From NCBI GenBank assembly GCA_016839425.1, contig JAEOUI010000433.1:1-6829 (forward strand): a stretch of DNA of 6,829 nucleotides, read 5' to 3'. Below are positions 1 through 5,902 of this stretch, piece after piece. The stretch comes from Promethearchaeota archaeon (GTDB taxonomy: Archaea; Asgardarchaeota; Lokiarchaeia; Sigynarchaeales; SOKP01). Every line of letters starts with the position of its first letter. The stretch's first letter is position 1. A program made the position numbers and the translations under genes. The notes below the pieces were generated by a model. The model was not told the origin of the DNA, searched no databases, and was given only the letters and a program-made list of their open reading frames with translations.

Positions 1-63
1 ACCTTTTTTTTTCAAAAAGTGGTGTTGATGTTATATTAATTCTTAAAACTTTCAGAGACCTCT

Positions 64-73
64 TTTATATAAA
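64..73 (+). promoter_or_regulatory. Putative TATA box upstream of the RPA gene
   Basis: The stretch TTTATATAAA is a good archaeal TATA element. It would place transcription start near position 95 and give a leader of about 75 bases. A weaker T/A-rich element at about 113-120 could instead give a leader of about 25 bases. No clear Shine-Dalgarno site precedes the ATG at 169. Because the element is nearly palindromic, it could also serve a minus-strand gene to the left. This rests on sequence pattern only. Confidence 0.4.
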
Positions 74-168
74 TAATAAATAATTCCAATGAATTAACAA
101 CTAAATAATTTTATTTTTATAGAATCAATTCTAATAGAAAATAATAACAGACCCTAAATGAAGAATTT

Positions 169-1884
169 ATGAAGACTGATGCATATATCAATAAAATCCT
201 TGAAGAAACGGGTTTAACTAAACAAGAGATCGAACAGAGGGTAAAAGATAAAAAGGAAGAGTTAAAAGGCCTAATTTCCGACGAAGGCGCATTATTTATT
301 ATTGCTCGGGATCTAGGTGTTGATATTAAAGAGGAAAGTAAAGATATTTTGAAGGATATCGAAATAAACATCACAGACATATCTTTAAATATGAAAAATA
401 TCACAATTATCGGTAGAATCAAGGATATCTACTCAAGTCGAAGTTTTACAAAGAAGGATGGTTCTGAAGGTCGAGTCGCTTCTTTCCTGTTATATGATGC
501 GACGGGAGATATTAGAGTTGTTCTTTGGGACGAACAAGTTAATATTCTTTCAGAAGAAAATTTTGAAAAAAATGAATTAGTAAAGATTTTAAATGGAAAC
601 ACTCGAACAAATCAAAACGGTGATATTGAAATCCATGTAGGAAATTTTGGAAAAATCATCATATCTCCTGAAGATGTTGACTATTCAAATTTTCCAAAAA
701 TAAAAGAAGAACTAGTATTAATTAAGGATATTGATTTAAACGATAAATCTCTCGTACTAGAGGGAAAAATAATTCAAAAATTCCCTCTGAAAGAATTTAC
801 GAGAAAAAATGGAGAACTAGGAAAAGTATGTTCAATAGTACTTATGGATTCTTCTGGTACGATTAGAATAACATTTTGGAACGAAGATACTCAAAAATTA
901 GAGACTTTTGAAAAAGATGATACAATTAGAGTCTCTAGTTTAAATCCACGGTTAAGTAGCTTAGATAATACCACAATCGAGTTAATTGCATCAATTACAT
1001 CAACTTTAAAAAAAATAAAAAAAAAAATCGATCTTAGCGGAGAACTAGTCCCTAATATTAAATTGTTACAAGAAAAACAGAATATCGTTTCATTTAAAGG
1101 GATAGTATCTTCAGTTGATAATCTTAAAACAATTACACTTAAAAATAGTGAAGAAGTCAATCTATTAGGATTTGTAGTTAGCGATGATACAGATTATATT
1201 AGAGTTACTCTCTGGCGAGAAAAAGCGGAAGAATTCGCTTCAATGTTATCTAATGGAATGGGTATAATGCTTAAAGATGTTATGGTAAAATTTAGTACTT
1301 TTTCAAATAGGAGCGAAATTTCTTTCTTAAAAGATTCGAGTTTAGAAGTAATTGAACTAAAAATAAAGAACATTAAAACCATTGAACCTATTAGTGAAAG
1401 AATTATTTCTAATATAACTGGTAATTATACAAAAATAAGTGATATTAATTCTTCCGGAACATTCGTGATAAAAGGATTTATTGCTAAAGAATTTAATAAT
1501 ATAACCCTTTACGATGCGTGTCCAAATTGTTATAAAAAAGTTGATAATTGCACCTGTGAACAAAAGGAAGACCCTACGAAAAGAATGATATTTAACTTAA
1601 CTATTGATGACGAAAGTTCCACGATTAGAACAACCTTTATCGGGGATATTGCTGAAAAATTGCTTGGAAACACGACTAAAAATATTGCAAAAATCAGGGA
1701 TTCACCAGATTATGAAAAATTTATAGATAATTCTGCTTCAGAACTCTTAGGAAAAGATATAATTATAAGAGGAAAAGCAAAATACAGCGATTTTAGCGAT
1801 TCATATGAACTCATTGCCTATGATTTTAAGGATGTGGATATCAACGAAGAACTTGATAAAATCATGCCTGAAGTTAGATCATAA
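169..1884 (+). CDS. rpa: Archaeal replication protein A (single-stranded DNA-binding, multiple OB folds, C-terminal zinc finger)
   Basis: This is the archaeal counterpart of the large eukaryotic RPA subunit. It coats and protects single-stranded DNA in replication, recombination and repair. Residues 1-55 form the helical N-terminal module usual in archaeal RPAs, with a pattern like GLTKQEIEQRV followed by SDEGALFIIARDLGV. OB folds lie at about 67-165, 185-280 and 305-395; each carries the repeated 'D..G.IR...W' signature (DIRVVLW, TIRITFW, YIRVTLW). A fourth OB fold at about 425-560 contains a zinc-binding insert, C451-x2-C454-x6-C461-x-C463, as in the RPA70 C-terminal domain. At 571 residues it is a full single-chain RPA. 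The ATG at 169 is chosen because an in-frame stop lies at 145-147 with no standard start in between. A four-codon ORF (158-172) overlaps the start. The gene appears to have its own promoter and ends in a T run. Confidence 0.92.
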   Translation: MKTDAYINKILEETGLTKQEIEQRVKDKKEELKGLISDEGALFIIARDLGVDIKEESKDILKDIEINITDISLNMKNITIIGRIKDIYSSRSFTKKDGSEGRVASFLLYDATGDIRVVLWDEQVNILSEENFEKNELVKILNGNTRTNQNGDIEIHVGNFGKIIISPEDVDYSNFPKIKEELVLIKDIDLNDKSLVLEGKIIQKFPLKEFTRKNGELGKVCSIVLMDSSGTIRITFWNEDTQKLETFEKDDTIRVSSLNPRLSSLDNTTIELIASITSTLKKIKKKIDLSGELVPNIKLLQEKQNIVSFKGIVSSVDNLKTITLKNSEEVNLLGFVVSDDTDYIRVTLWREKAEEFASMLSNGMGIMLKDVMVKFSTFSNRSEISFLKDSSLEVIELKIKNIKTIEPISERIISNITGNYTKISDINSSGTFVIKGFIAKEFNNITLYDACPNCYKKVDNCTCEQKEDPTKRMIFNLTIDDESSTIRTTFIGDIAEKLLGNTTKNIAKIRDSPDYEKFIDNSASELLGKDIIIRGKAKYSDFSDSYELIAYDFKDVDINEELDKIMPEVRS

Positions 1885-1889
1885 TTTTA

Positions 1890-1898
1890 TTTTTTTTT
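1890..1898 (+). terminator. T-run terminator after the RPA gene
   Basis: Nine consecutive T residues begin six bases after the RPA stop codon, inside a longer T-rich stretch. Archaeal RNA polymerase terminates at such runs without needing a hairpin. The convergent gene on the other strand ends at 1923, so this 38-base spacer separates two facing units. Confidence 0.6.
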
Positions 1899-1922
1899 CT
1901 TAAATTCTTTAATTGTAAAACT

Positions 1923-2360
1923 TTATGTGATTATACAAATTGTTTTGAATTCTTCAGGGTTATCAATAAACCTGCCTAGTAATTGATTAACATTTTCTTT
2001 GGTTAATTCTCTCTTAGCTATATTAAAAGGCCAAGTGCCAATTAATAATGTTCCCTTTTTTTTTATAGTTACTAAAAGAATTCCTTCCTTTTTTCCTTCT
2101 TCTTTTGTTGAATATAATACTACATAAAAATTATCATAGAAAGTAGAAATTGCATCATCACCAAGTTTAGTAACATCTTCAATATTTCGAAAATGTATGA
2201 TATTTCTTCCCTCTTCACTTTTCTCCCGAATTTTTTGAAGTAATGAGGCAGATATTTCAAATTGGTATTTTAAAGGCATTTCTCTGAAAGTCAAGGTTAT
2301 AGCTTCGCTTTTAGTTTTTTTTATGCCACTAAAAATAACCTTATAATTTGAGACATCCAT
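1923..2360 (-). CDS. Hypothetical protein, 145 residues, alternating alpha/beta, function unknown
   Basis: I do not recognise this protein. It has no signal peptide, no membrane helix and no Cys/His metal site. The apparent order is a short strand (KVIFSGI), a strand (ITLTFREM), a helix at about 34-50 (ASLLQKIREKSEEG), a helix/strand region, two hydrophobic strands at 78-84 (NFYVVLYS) and 92-99 (EGILLVTIKK), a strand with GTLLIGTWPF (103-112), and a C-terminal helix (NVNQLLGRFIDNPEEF). This looks like a compact cytosolic fold. The ATG at 2360 has no Shine-Dalgarno site, but a TATA-like stretch at about 2376-2385 suggests a leaderless transcript. It follows aIF1 on the same strand after 58 bases, yet a T run and a separate TATA-like element in that gap argue for independent transcription. 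The continuous 145-codon frame in AT-rich DNA and mixed residue composition support a real gene. Confidence 0.7.
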   Translation of the reverse strand: MDVSNYKVIFSGIKKTKSEAITLTFREMPLKYQFEISASLLQKIREKSEEGRNIIHFRNIEDVTKLGDDAISTFYDNFYVVLYSTKEEGKKEGILLVTIKKKGTLLIGTWPFNIAKRELTKENVNQLLGRFIDNPEEFKTICIIT

Positions 2361-2375
2361 AGGTATTAGTTTGGA

Positions 2376-2385
2376 GTATTTTATT
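2376..2385 (-). promoter_or_regulatory. Putative TATA-like element for the 145-residue protein
   Basis: On the minus strand an AAATAAAATA stretch lies about 20-25 bases before the ATG at 2360. That is close to the usual TATA-to-start distance in archaea and predicts a leaderless or near-leaderless message. AT-rich DNA makes chance matches common. Confidence 0.3.
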
Positions 2386-2396
2386 TGTTCACAAAT

Positions 2397-2404
2397 AAAA
2401 AAAA
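2397..2404 (-). terminator. T-run terminator after aIF1
   Basis: Eight T residues on the minus strand start about 15 bases past the aIF1 stop codon, fitting a hairpin-free archaeal terminator. The run sits just upstream of the promoter-like element of the next minus-strand gene. Confidence 0.5.
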
Positions 2405-2418
2405 GTAAAATTATTGAA

Positions 2419-2758
2419 TTATTGTATTCCTTCTTGAATAATAATATTCTCTTCTGGAAAACCTAAGTCGATCAAGAATTTCTTCATTTTAAACTTATGA
2501 TCTCCTTGAAGTTCGACTTCATTTCCTCTTACAGTTCCTCCTGATGCACATTTCTTTTTCGCTTCAGTTAGGATGTCCTTCAAGTTAGCATCAATGTTCC
2601 CGTCAAAGGTAATAACGGTTACTATACGCCCCCATTTTCGACGAGCATTAGAAATAATAATTTGCTGCTCGTCGGCGCTTAAATTATCACAAATACATAG
2701 TTCTTTTGGGAAACTACATAATGGGCAAATATCGTCGTCTTTAATACGCTCTTTTCAC
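2419..2758 (-). CDS. Translation initiation factor aIF1 (SUI1/eIF1 family), start non-canonical or frameshifted
   Basis: aIF1 binds the small ribosomal subunit near the P site and enforces start-codon choice. The open frame runs from 2754 to the stop at 2419 (111 codons). It reads an N-terminal zinc knuckle, ICPLC followed by six residues and CIC, and then the SUI1 domain: RRKWGRIVTVITFDG, then CASGGTVRGNEVELQGDHKF, then the helix KMKKFLIDLGF. These are hallmark archaeal aIF1 segments, and the length matches the family. The oddity is the beginning. A TGA at 2757-2755 lies in frame just upstream, and no ATG, GTG or TTG occurs before the SUI1 core. A GTG at 2758 would read into the frame if the A4 run at 2755-2752 were one base shorter, giving M-K-E-R-I-K-D-D-D. 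Alternatively an ATT at 2745 could initiate. The coordinates given assume the GTG, so the span is not a multiple of three. A TATA-like element at 2775-2785 supports a start near 2758. Confidence 0.88.
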
Positions 2759-2919
2759 AACCTTTCTTATTATGATATTTAAATATTTTAAAATTAAGTA
2801 CTAACAAATAATAGAATAAAATCTTATAAAAATCTTTTTTATTTTTCTCTAAAAAATAAATATAAATTTCCAGAGTGAGATATAATTAATAGAATAAAAA
2901 AACACACATCGGGATATTA
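2759..2919. other. Divergent intergenic region between aIF1 and the small GTPase
   Basis: This 161-base, very AT-rich spacer lies between two genes pointing away from each other, so it must carry both promoters. The aIF1 TATA-like element is at 2775-2785. For the GTPase the best candidate is the A/T stretch AAATATAAAT near 2857-2867, which would give a leader of roughly 30 bases. A GGGAT just before the GTPase ATG (2911-2915) is only a weak ribosome-binding match. I see no RNA gene or repeat here. Confidence 0.45.
2775..2785 (-). promoter_or_regulatory. Putative TATA box for aIF1
   Basis: On the minus strand TATTTAAATAT lies about 22 bases before the GTG at 2758. This predicts a transcript starting at or very near that GTG, as in leaderless archaeal messages. 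The placement therefore favours the GTG as the intended start, and with it the view that the A4 run has gained one base. Confidence 0.45.
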
Positions 2920-3450
2920 ATGCAAAATTCATGGATATTTAAAGTAATTGTTGCAGGTGCAGGAGGAGTTGGTAAAACAGCGATGATTACCCGTTATTGT
3001 ACGGGAAAATTTGAAGAAGGATATAAAATGACCATAGGTGCCGGTTTCCATACGAAATCTGAAGAACTCGATACAGGCGAAGCTGTAAAAATGCAACTAT
3101 GGGATTTTGCAGGAGAAAAACGCTTTCGTGAGTTACTACCTGACTATTGCAAGGGTGCAAGTGGCGCTTTTATCTGTTTTGACCTTACAGACTACGAAAC
3201 ATTTAAGGAAGTACCGGAATGGTTGAAAATTATTAGACAAAAAGCAGGCTTTATTCCGATTATTCTTCTTGGTATGAAATGGGACTTGGAAAACCATGAA
3301 GTGGAATTTGATTTGGCTAATGAATATGCCGAACAAGCAAAATGTAATCAATGCGTCTTTTGTTCAGCTAAACAAGATATCAACATAAAAGAATCGTTTC
3401 AAGCTATGGCCAAGTGGTTAATATACTTTGCAAACCAAAAACAAGGGTAA
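2920..3450 (+). CDS. Ras/Rab-like small GTPase (Asgard type) with variant G4 motif
   Basis: This is a 176-residue single-domain P-loop GTPase of the Ras superfamily. G1 is GAGGVGKT at residues 13-20, the G2 threonine is T38 (KMTIG), G3 is WDFAGE at 61-66, and G5 is SAK at 149-151. Two residues depart from the Ras/Rab norm. The position equivalent to Ras Gln61 is Glu66. G4 is MKWD at 119-122, where the usual Asn is Met. Asp122, which reads the guanine base, is kept, so nucleotide binding remains likely. The segment LLPDYCKGASGAFICFDLTD after G3 and the T/M-K-aromatic-D style G4 recall the Spg1/Tem1 branch of eukaryotic GTPases, from memory only. The chain ends in NQKQG, with no C-terminal cysteine for prenylation and no N-terminal lipidation signal, so any membrane contact must be indirect. 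It has its own promoter region and stands alone on the plus strand. Confidence 0.93.
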   Translation: MQNSWIFKVIVAGAGGVGKTAMITRYCTGKFEEGYKMTIGAGFHTKSEELDTGEAVKMQLWDFAGEKRFRELLPDYCKGASGAFICFDLTDYETFKEVPEWLKIIRQKAGFIPIILLGMKWDLENHEVEFDLANEYAEQAKCNQCVFCSAKQDINIKESFQAMAKWLIYFANQKQG

Positions 3451-3477
3451 TTTTTGGTTTTTATAATTAAAAAAAAA
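3451..3477. terminator. Bidirectional terminator between the GTPase and the PAC-like gene
   Basis: Right after the GTPase stop the plus strand reads T5-GG-T5 (3451-3462). A run of nine A residues at 3469-3477 is a T9 run for the minus-strand unit that ends at 3506. These converging genes therefore each have a T-run terminator within 27 bases. Confidence 0.55.
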
Positions 3478-3505
3478 TCAGTAATTATGCCTTAACTTTA
3501 GTTTC

Positions 3506-3862
3506 TTAATTTTTAAATCGATCTAAAATATTGTTGATTGCTAATGTTAATTCTTGGGCAATGTCTTCTTCCTTTTTTATATTTTTAAGAAAAAATAATA
3601 GTAAAACAGGTGTCTTTAAAATCCTAGATGCCCTTTCTGCGATAATCTTGCTTAATAAACCTTCTTTCATACCAAATAAATTATAAGATGCGGCTATAGA
3701 ATTCAAACCTTGTATCGTAGGAGGGCTACTTAATATAACATTTCCAATTCCCAATTCTTCTTGATCAGATATAAGCATTAAATGACTTTTGTGCATTTGA
3801 AATATACGAATATTGATAGTAAATTTATCAATGTTTAAACTCTCTTCGACAATAATTTTCAA
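3506..3862 (-). CDS. PAC3/PAC4-like proteasome assembly chaperone (tentative)
   Basis: This is a 118-residue protein whose length and layout resemble eukaryotic proteasome assembly chaperones PAC3 (PSMG3) and PAC4 (PSMG4), small beta/alpha proteins that help build the 20S alpha ring. The shared features, recalled without alignment, are an early strand pair with a serine-histidine-hydrophobic stretch (KSHLMLISD, 25-33), a glycine-bearing strand (LGIGNVILSSPP, 37-48), a LFGMKEGLLSKIIAERASRI segment (62-81) matching the 'LLG...LA..LA' loop-helix, a strand TPVLLLFFLKNI, and a final helix. The start is a TTG at 3862, chosen because a strong Shine-Dalgarno (GGAGG) lies seven bases upstream and no better start exists. 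The gene lies 56 bases after argC on the same strand and is probably cotranscribed. It might instead be another small Asgard alpha/beta protein, since no catalytic or metal site is present to anchor the call. Confidence 0.5.
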   Translation of the reverse strand: MKIIVEESLNIDKFTINIRIFQMHKSHLMLISDQEELGIGNVILSSPPTIQGLNSIAASYNLFGMKEGLLSKIIAERASRILKTPVLLLFFLKNIKKEEDIAQELTLAINNILDRFKN

Positions 3863-3869
3863 TTTAAAT

Positions 3870-3874
3870 CCTCC
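3870..3874 (-). promoter_or_regulatory. Shine-Dalgarno site for the PAC-like gene
   Basis: The minus strand reads AAGGAGG, and its GGAGG core sits seven bases before the TTG at 3862. It is the best ribosome-binding site in the window and decides this start. Its strength fits a gene inside a polycistronic message, here downstream of argC. Confidence 0.75.
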
Positions 3875-3918
3875 TTGTTTATTAATATCAATAAAAAAAT
3901 TCCATTGGAAATAACATG

Positions 3919-4986
3919 TTATAAAGGAAAGATTCCTGGAAAATCAAGACCTGCAGTTTCTGAAAATCCACTCATGATATTTAAACATTGGACTGCATTA
4001 CCTGCTGTACCCTTTATTAAATTATCCAAAGCACATAAAACAACGATCCTATTCATATTCTCATCGATTTGAAAACCAATATCCGCATAATTAGTTCCAA
4101 TGATCAATTTTGGATCAGGGAGACGAAAAATTCCTGATTTTTGAGTAATAAGTCGTAAGAAAGGTTCGTCTTTAAAGTGCTTTCTATAGGCTCTAAATAT
4201 CTCTTTTTCTTCTATTGTATTGTCTTGATTGTAAAACACATGACTAGTTGATAATATCCCTCTAGTTAAATTAACACCGTGTGCTGAAAATCCTACTTTT
4301 ACTTGCCTTCCACTATTTAAAACCGTTAATTCTTGTTCTATTTCAGCGGTGTGTCTATGACCTGTCATTTTATAAGGGCGGATACTATTTGCCCGAATGG
4401 GGTGGTGAGATGCCTCGTTAAAACTAGCGCCTGAACCAGAAGAACCTGTTTTTGAATCAACGATTATGTTATTTGTTTCTATTAATCCTTCGCGAACTAA
4501 TGGAAATAAACCATAGATGGCACTTGAGGCCTGACATCCAGCAATAGCCACAAGTTGTGCGTTTTTAATTTCTTCGCGATGGAGTTCAGGCATGCCATAT
4601 ACGGCTTTTTCAAGAAGTTCTGGATGAGAATGCGTCTTCTTATAATATTTCTGGTATATGTTCTCGTTTTTCAATCTAAAATCTGCACTAAGATCAATTA
4701 TTTTTAGTCCTGCGTCTAATAATTCTGGAACCATATCCTGCGATACTTTATGTGGTACTGCTAAGAAGACAATATCACATTTTTCCTTAGCGGTTTTAAC
4801 ATTAAATTCCTCGAACTTCAAATTAGAAAGATTTCGAAAATTAGGATAAATAGTATGAAAATATTTCGTAATTAATTTACGGGATGTTATGTAATTCAAG
4901 TTAACATGCGGATGATAACTCAATAACCGGACAGCTTCTCCTCCCGCGTATCCGCTTGCGGCTATAACGCCAACATTTACCTTCAT
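3919..4986 (-). CDS. argC: N-acetyl-gamma-glutamyl-phosphate / N-acetyl-gamma-aminoadipyl-phosphate reductase (ArgC/LysY)
   Basis: This enzyme makes the NADPH-dependent reduction of an acylated gamma-phosphate to a semialdehyde. It is a step of arginine synthesis, or of lysine synthesis by the aminoadipate route when the substrate is the LysW-linked form. Counting from the ATG at 4986 (355 residues), the Rossmann signature is G6-x5-G12-x2-G15 (VGVIAASGYAGGE), the catalytic cysteine is C151 in VAIAGCQASS, and the substrate-binding block is DSKTGSSGSGA with SHHPIRANSIRPYKMTGHRHTAEI, including H210 and H212. The SHHP...GHRHTAEIEQEL block is typical of the archaeal/LysY-like branch. Arginine or lysine specificity, or both, cannot be read from sequence alone. 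An in-frame TTG at 4995 would add three residues; the ATG is preferred because MKVNVGVIA begins the first strand directly. The membrane-protein gene ends 59 bases upstream. No other arg or lys gene is in the window, so the pathway is scattered or lies outside it. Confidence 0.94.
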   Translation of the reverse strand: MKVNVGVIAASGYAGGEAVRLLSYHPHVNLNYITSRKLITKYFHTIYPNFRNLSNLKFEEFNVKTAKEKCDIVFLAVPHKVSQDMVPELLDAGLKIIDLSADFRLKNENIYQKYYKKTHSHPELLEKAVYGMPELHREEIKNAQLVAIAGCQASSAIYGLFPLVREGLIETNNIIVDSKTGSSGSGASFNEASHHPIRANSIRPYKMTGHRHTAEIEQELTVLNSGRQVKVGFSAHGVNLTRGILSTSHVFYNQDNTIEEKEIFRAYRKHFKDEPFLRLITQKSGIFRLPDPKLIIGTNYADIGFQIDENMNRIVVLCALDNLIKGTAGNAVQCLNIMSGFSETAGLDFPGIFPL

Positions 4987-5045
4987 ATTATTCAATAATT
5001 TTATAAGAATTAAAAATTTATCGTTAAAATCTTGATATACTTGAA

Positions 5046-5696
5046 TCAGGAAAGAACAACTTCAGATATTCTCTGTCTACGAATATCAAAATCGTGATCG
5101 AGGTGAAGTGTAATACAATGTTTATCTGCTCCTATTGAATGAACATAACTGATTGGGACAACGGGTAAATCCGATTCCAAGATTGCTTTCTTAGGTACGG
5201 GTACTGGTATCACGCCTTTACATCGATCACAATTAACCAATACAACTTGAATATCTTCCGATTCCATTTTTTTCATTTCATTTAAAATATTTGTAGACAA
5301 TCCATGTGTTTCCTTTGTAATTTTTTCTTTTTTTTTTGGAGCTTCGGGGATTATTGGGATGTTTAAGTCTAGGTCTTCTTTTGTCATGTATTTATTTTCT
5401 CCCTTATCAATCGTATCGCTCGTTGTCGTTGGTTTTAACGCATTTTTTGTAGATGGTTTTGTTTGTTGACTTGAATTCCTCCTTTCAAATGCCTTGTTTT
5501 TAGTCTTGAACGAAAGCACGGTCAGAATAATATTAAGAACTAGAAGGCATAATAGACAAACAAAAACTATTAATAAAAACGGGTCTCCTGATAAAAGATG
5601 ATAAAGCATTTTTTCAAACATCAGAATAGCACTAATGATAACAATAAAACAATTTAATACTGTCAACATCCAAAAATTTGATATATTTAACCTCAT
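5046..5696 (-). CDS. Two-helix membrane protein with a C-terminal Cys/His domain, function unknown
   Basis: I do not recognise this 216-residue protein. Residues about 9-27 and 38-62 are strongly hydrophobic and form two membrane helices joined by a short loop (LSGDPF). Basic residues follow the second helix (FKTKNKAFERR), which suggests that both ends face the cytosol. Residues 65-135 are a polar, low-complexity linker rich in K, T and S. The C-terminal domain (about 145-216) looks folded and distinctive: VVLVNCDRCKGVIPVPVPKK with C156-x2-C159, then DLPVVPISYVH (H186), then DKHCITLHLDHDFDIRRQRI with H193, C194, H198 and H201. The CxxC and clustered His could bind a metal, but the pattern fits no zinc ribbon I know exactly. 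The ATG at 5696 lacks a Shine-Dalgarno site, but a TATA box at 5743-5749 supports it. It may be transcribed on into argC. Confidence 0.8.
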   Translation of the reverse strand: MRLNISNFWMLTVLNCFIVIISAILMFEKMLYHLLSGDPFLLIVFVCLLCLLVLNIILTVLSFKTKNKAFERRNSSQQTKPSTKNALKPTTTSDTIDKGENKYMTKEDLDLNIPIIPEAPKKKEKITKETHGLSTNILNEMKKMESEDIQVVLVNCDRCKGVIPVPVPKKAILESDLPVVPISYVHSIGADKHCITLHLDHDFDIRRQRISEVVLS

Positions 5697-5742
5697 AATG
5701 ATATGTCTCTAATAATTTACTTAACAATAATATTTCTATTTG

Positions 5743-5749
5743 TTTTATA
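5743..5749 (-). promoter_or_regulatory. Putative TATA box for the membrane protein
   Basis: TATAAAA on the minus strand lies about 47 bases before the ATG at 5696. It predicts transcription start near 5720 and a leader of roughly 25 bases. The rest of the 206-base spacer (5697-5902) is AT-rich and I see nothing else in it. Confidence 0.4.
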
Positions 5750-5894
5750 GAATTAAATCTTTTTACTTAAAACTTTATCTTGTGTTATATTAAAAAATGA
5801 TATTTTTATAAACTAACTATCTTAAGAGTTTAACTTAACTTTAGGAAGTCTAATTTTGAGAAAAGAATAAAATTTCTGATAACAAATTTTATTG

Positions 5895-5901
5895 AAAAAA
5901 A
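5895..5901 (-). terminator. T-run terminator after the profilin-like gene
   Basis: Seven T residues on the minus strand begin one base past the stop codon at 5903-5905. Together with the separate promoter of the next gene, this marks the profilin-like gene as its own transcription unit. Confidence 0.5.
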
Positions 5902-5902
5902 T

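Noticed and set aside
3..83. A 26-codon open plus-strand frame at the left edge that could be the tail of an upstream gene
   Set aside because: Stop-free stretches of this length are not rare by chance, and nothing in it is recognisable. A minus-strand frame over 1-64 is also open, so neither can be supported.
2573..2782. A 69-codon plus-strand open frame
   Set aside because: It lies wholly opposite the aIF1 gene, whose zinc knuckle and SUI1 motifs are unmistakable. The plus-strand translation shows no recognisable motif.
4987..4995. TTG at 4995 as the argC start, adding three residues
   Set aside because: The ATG at 4986 directly begins the first Rossmann strand, as usual for the family. 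No Shine-Dalgarno site favours the TTG.
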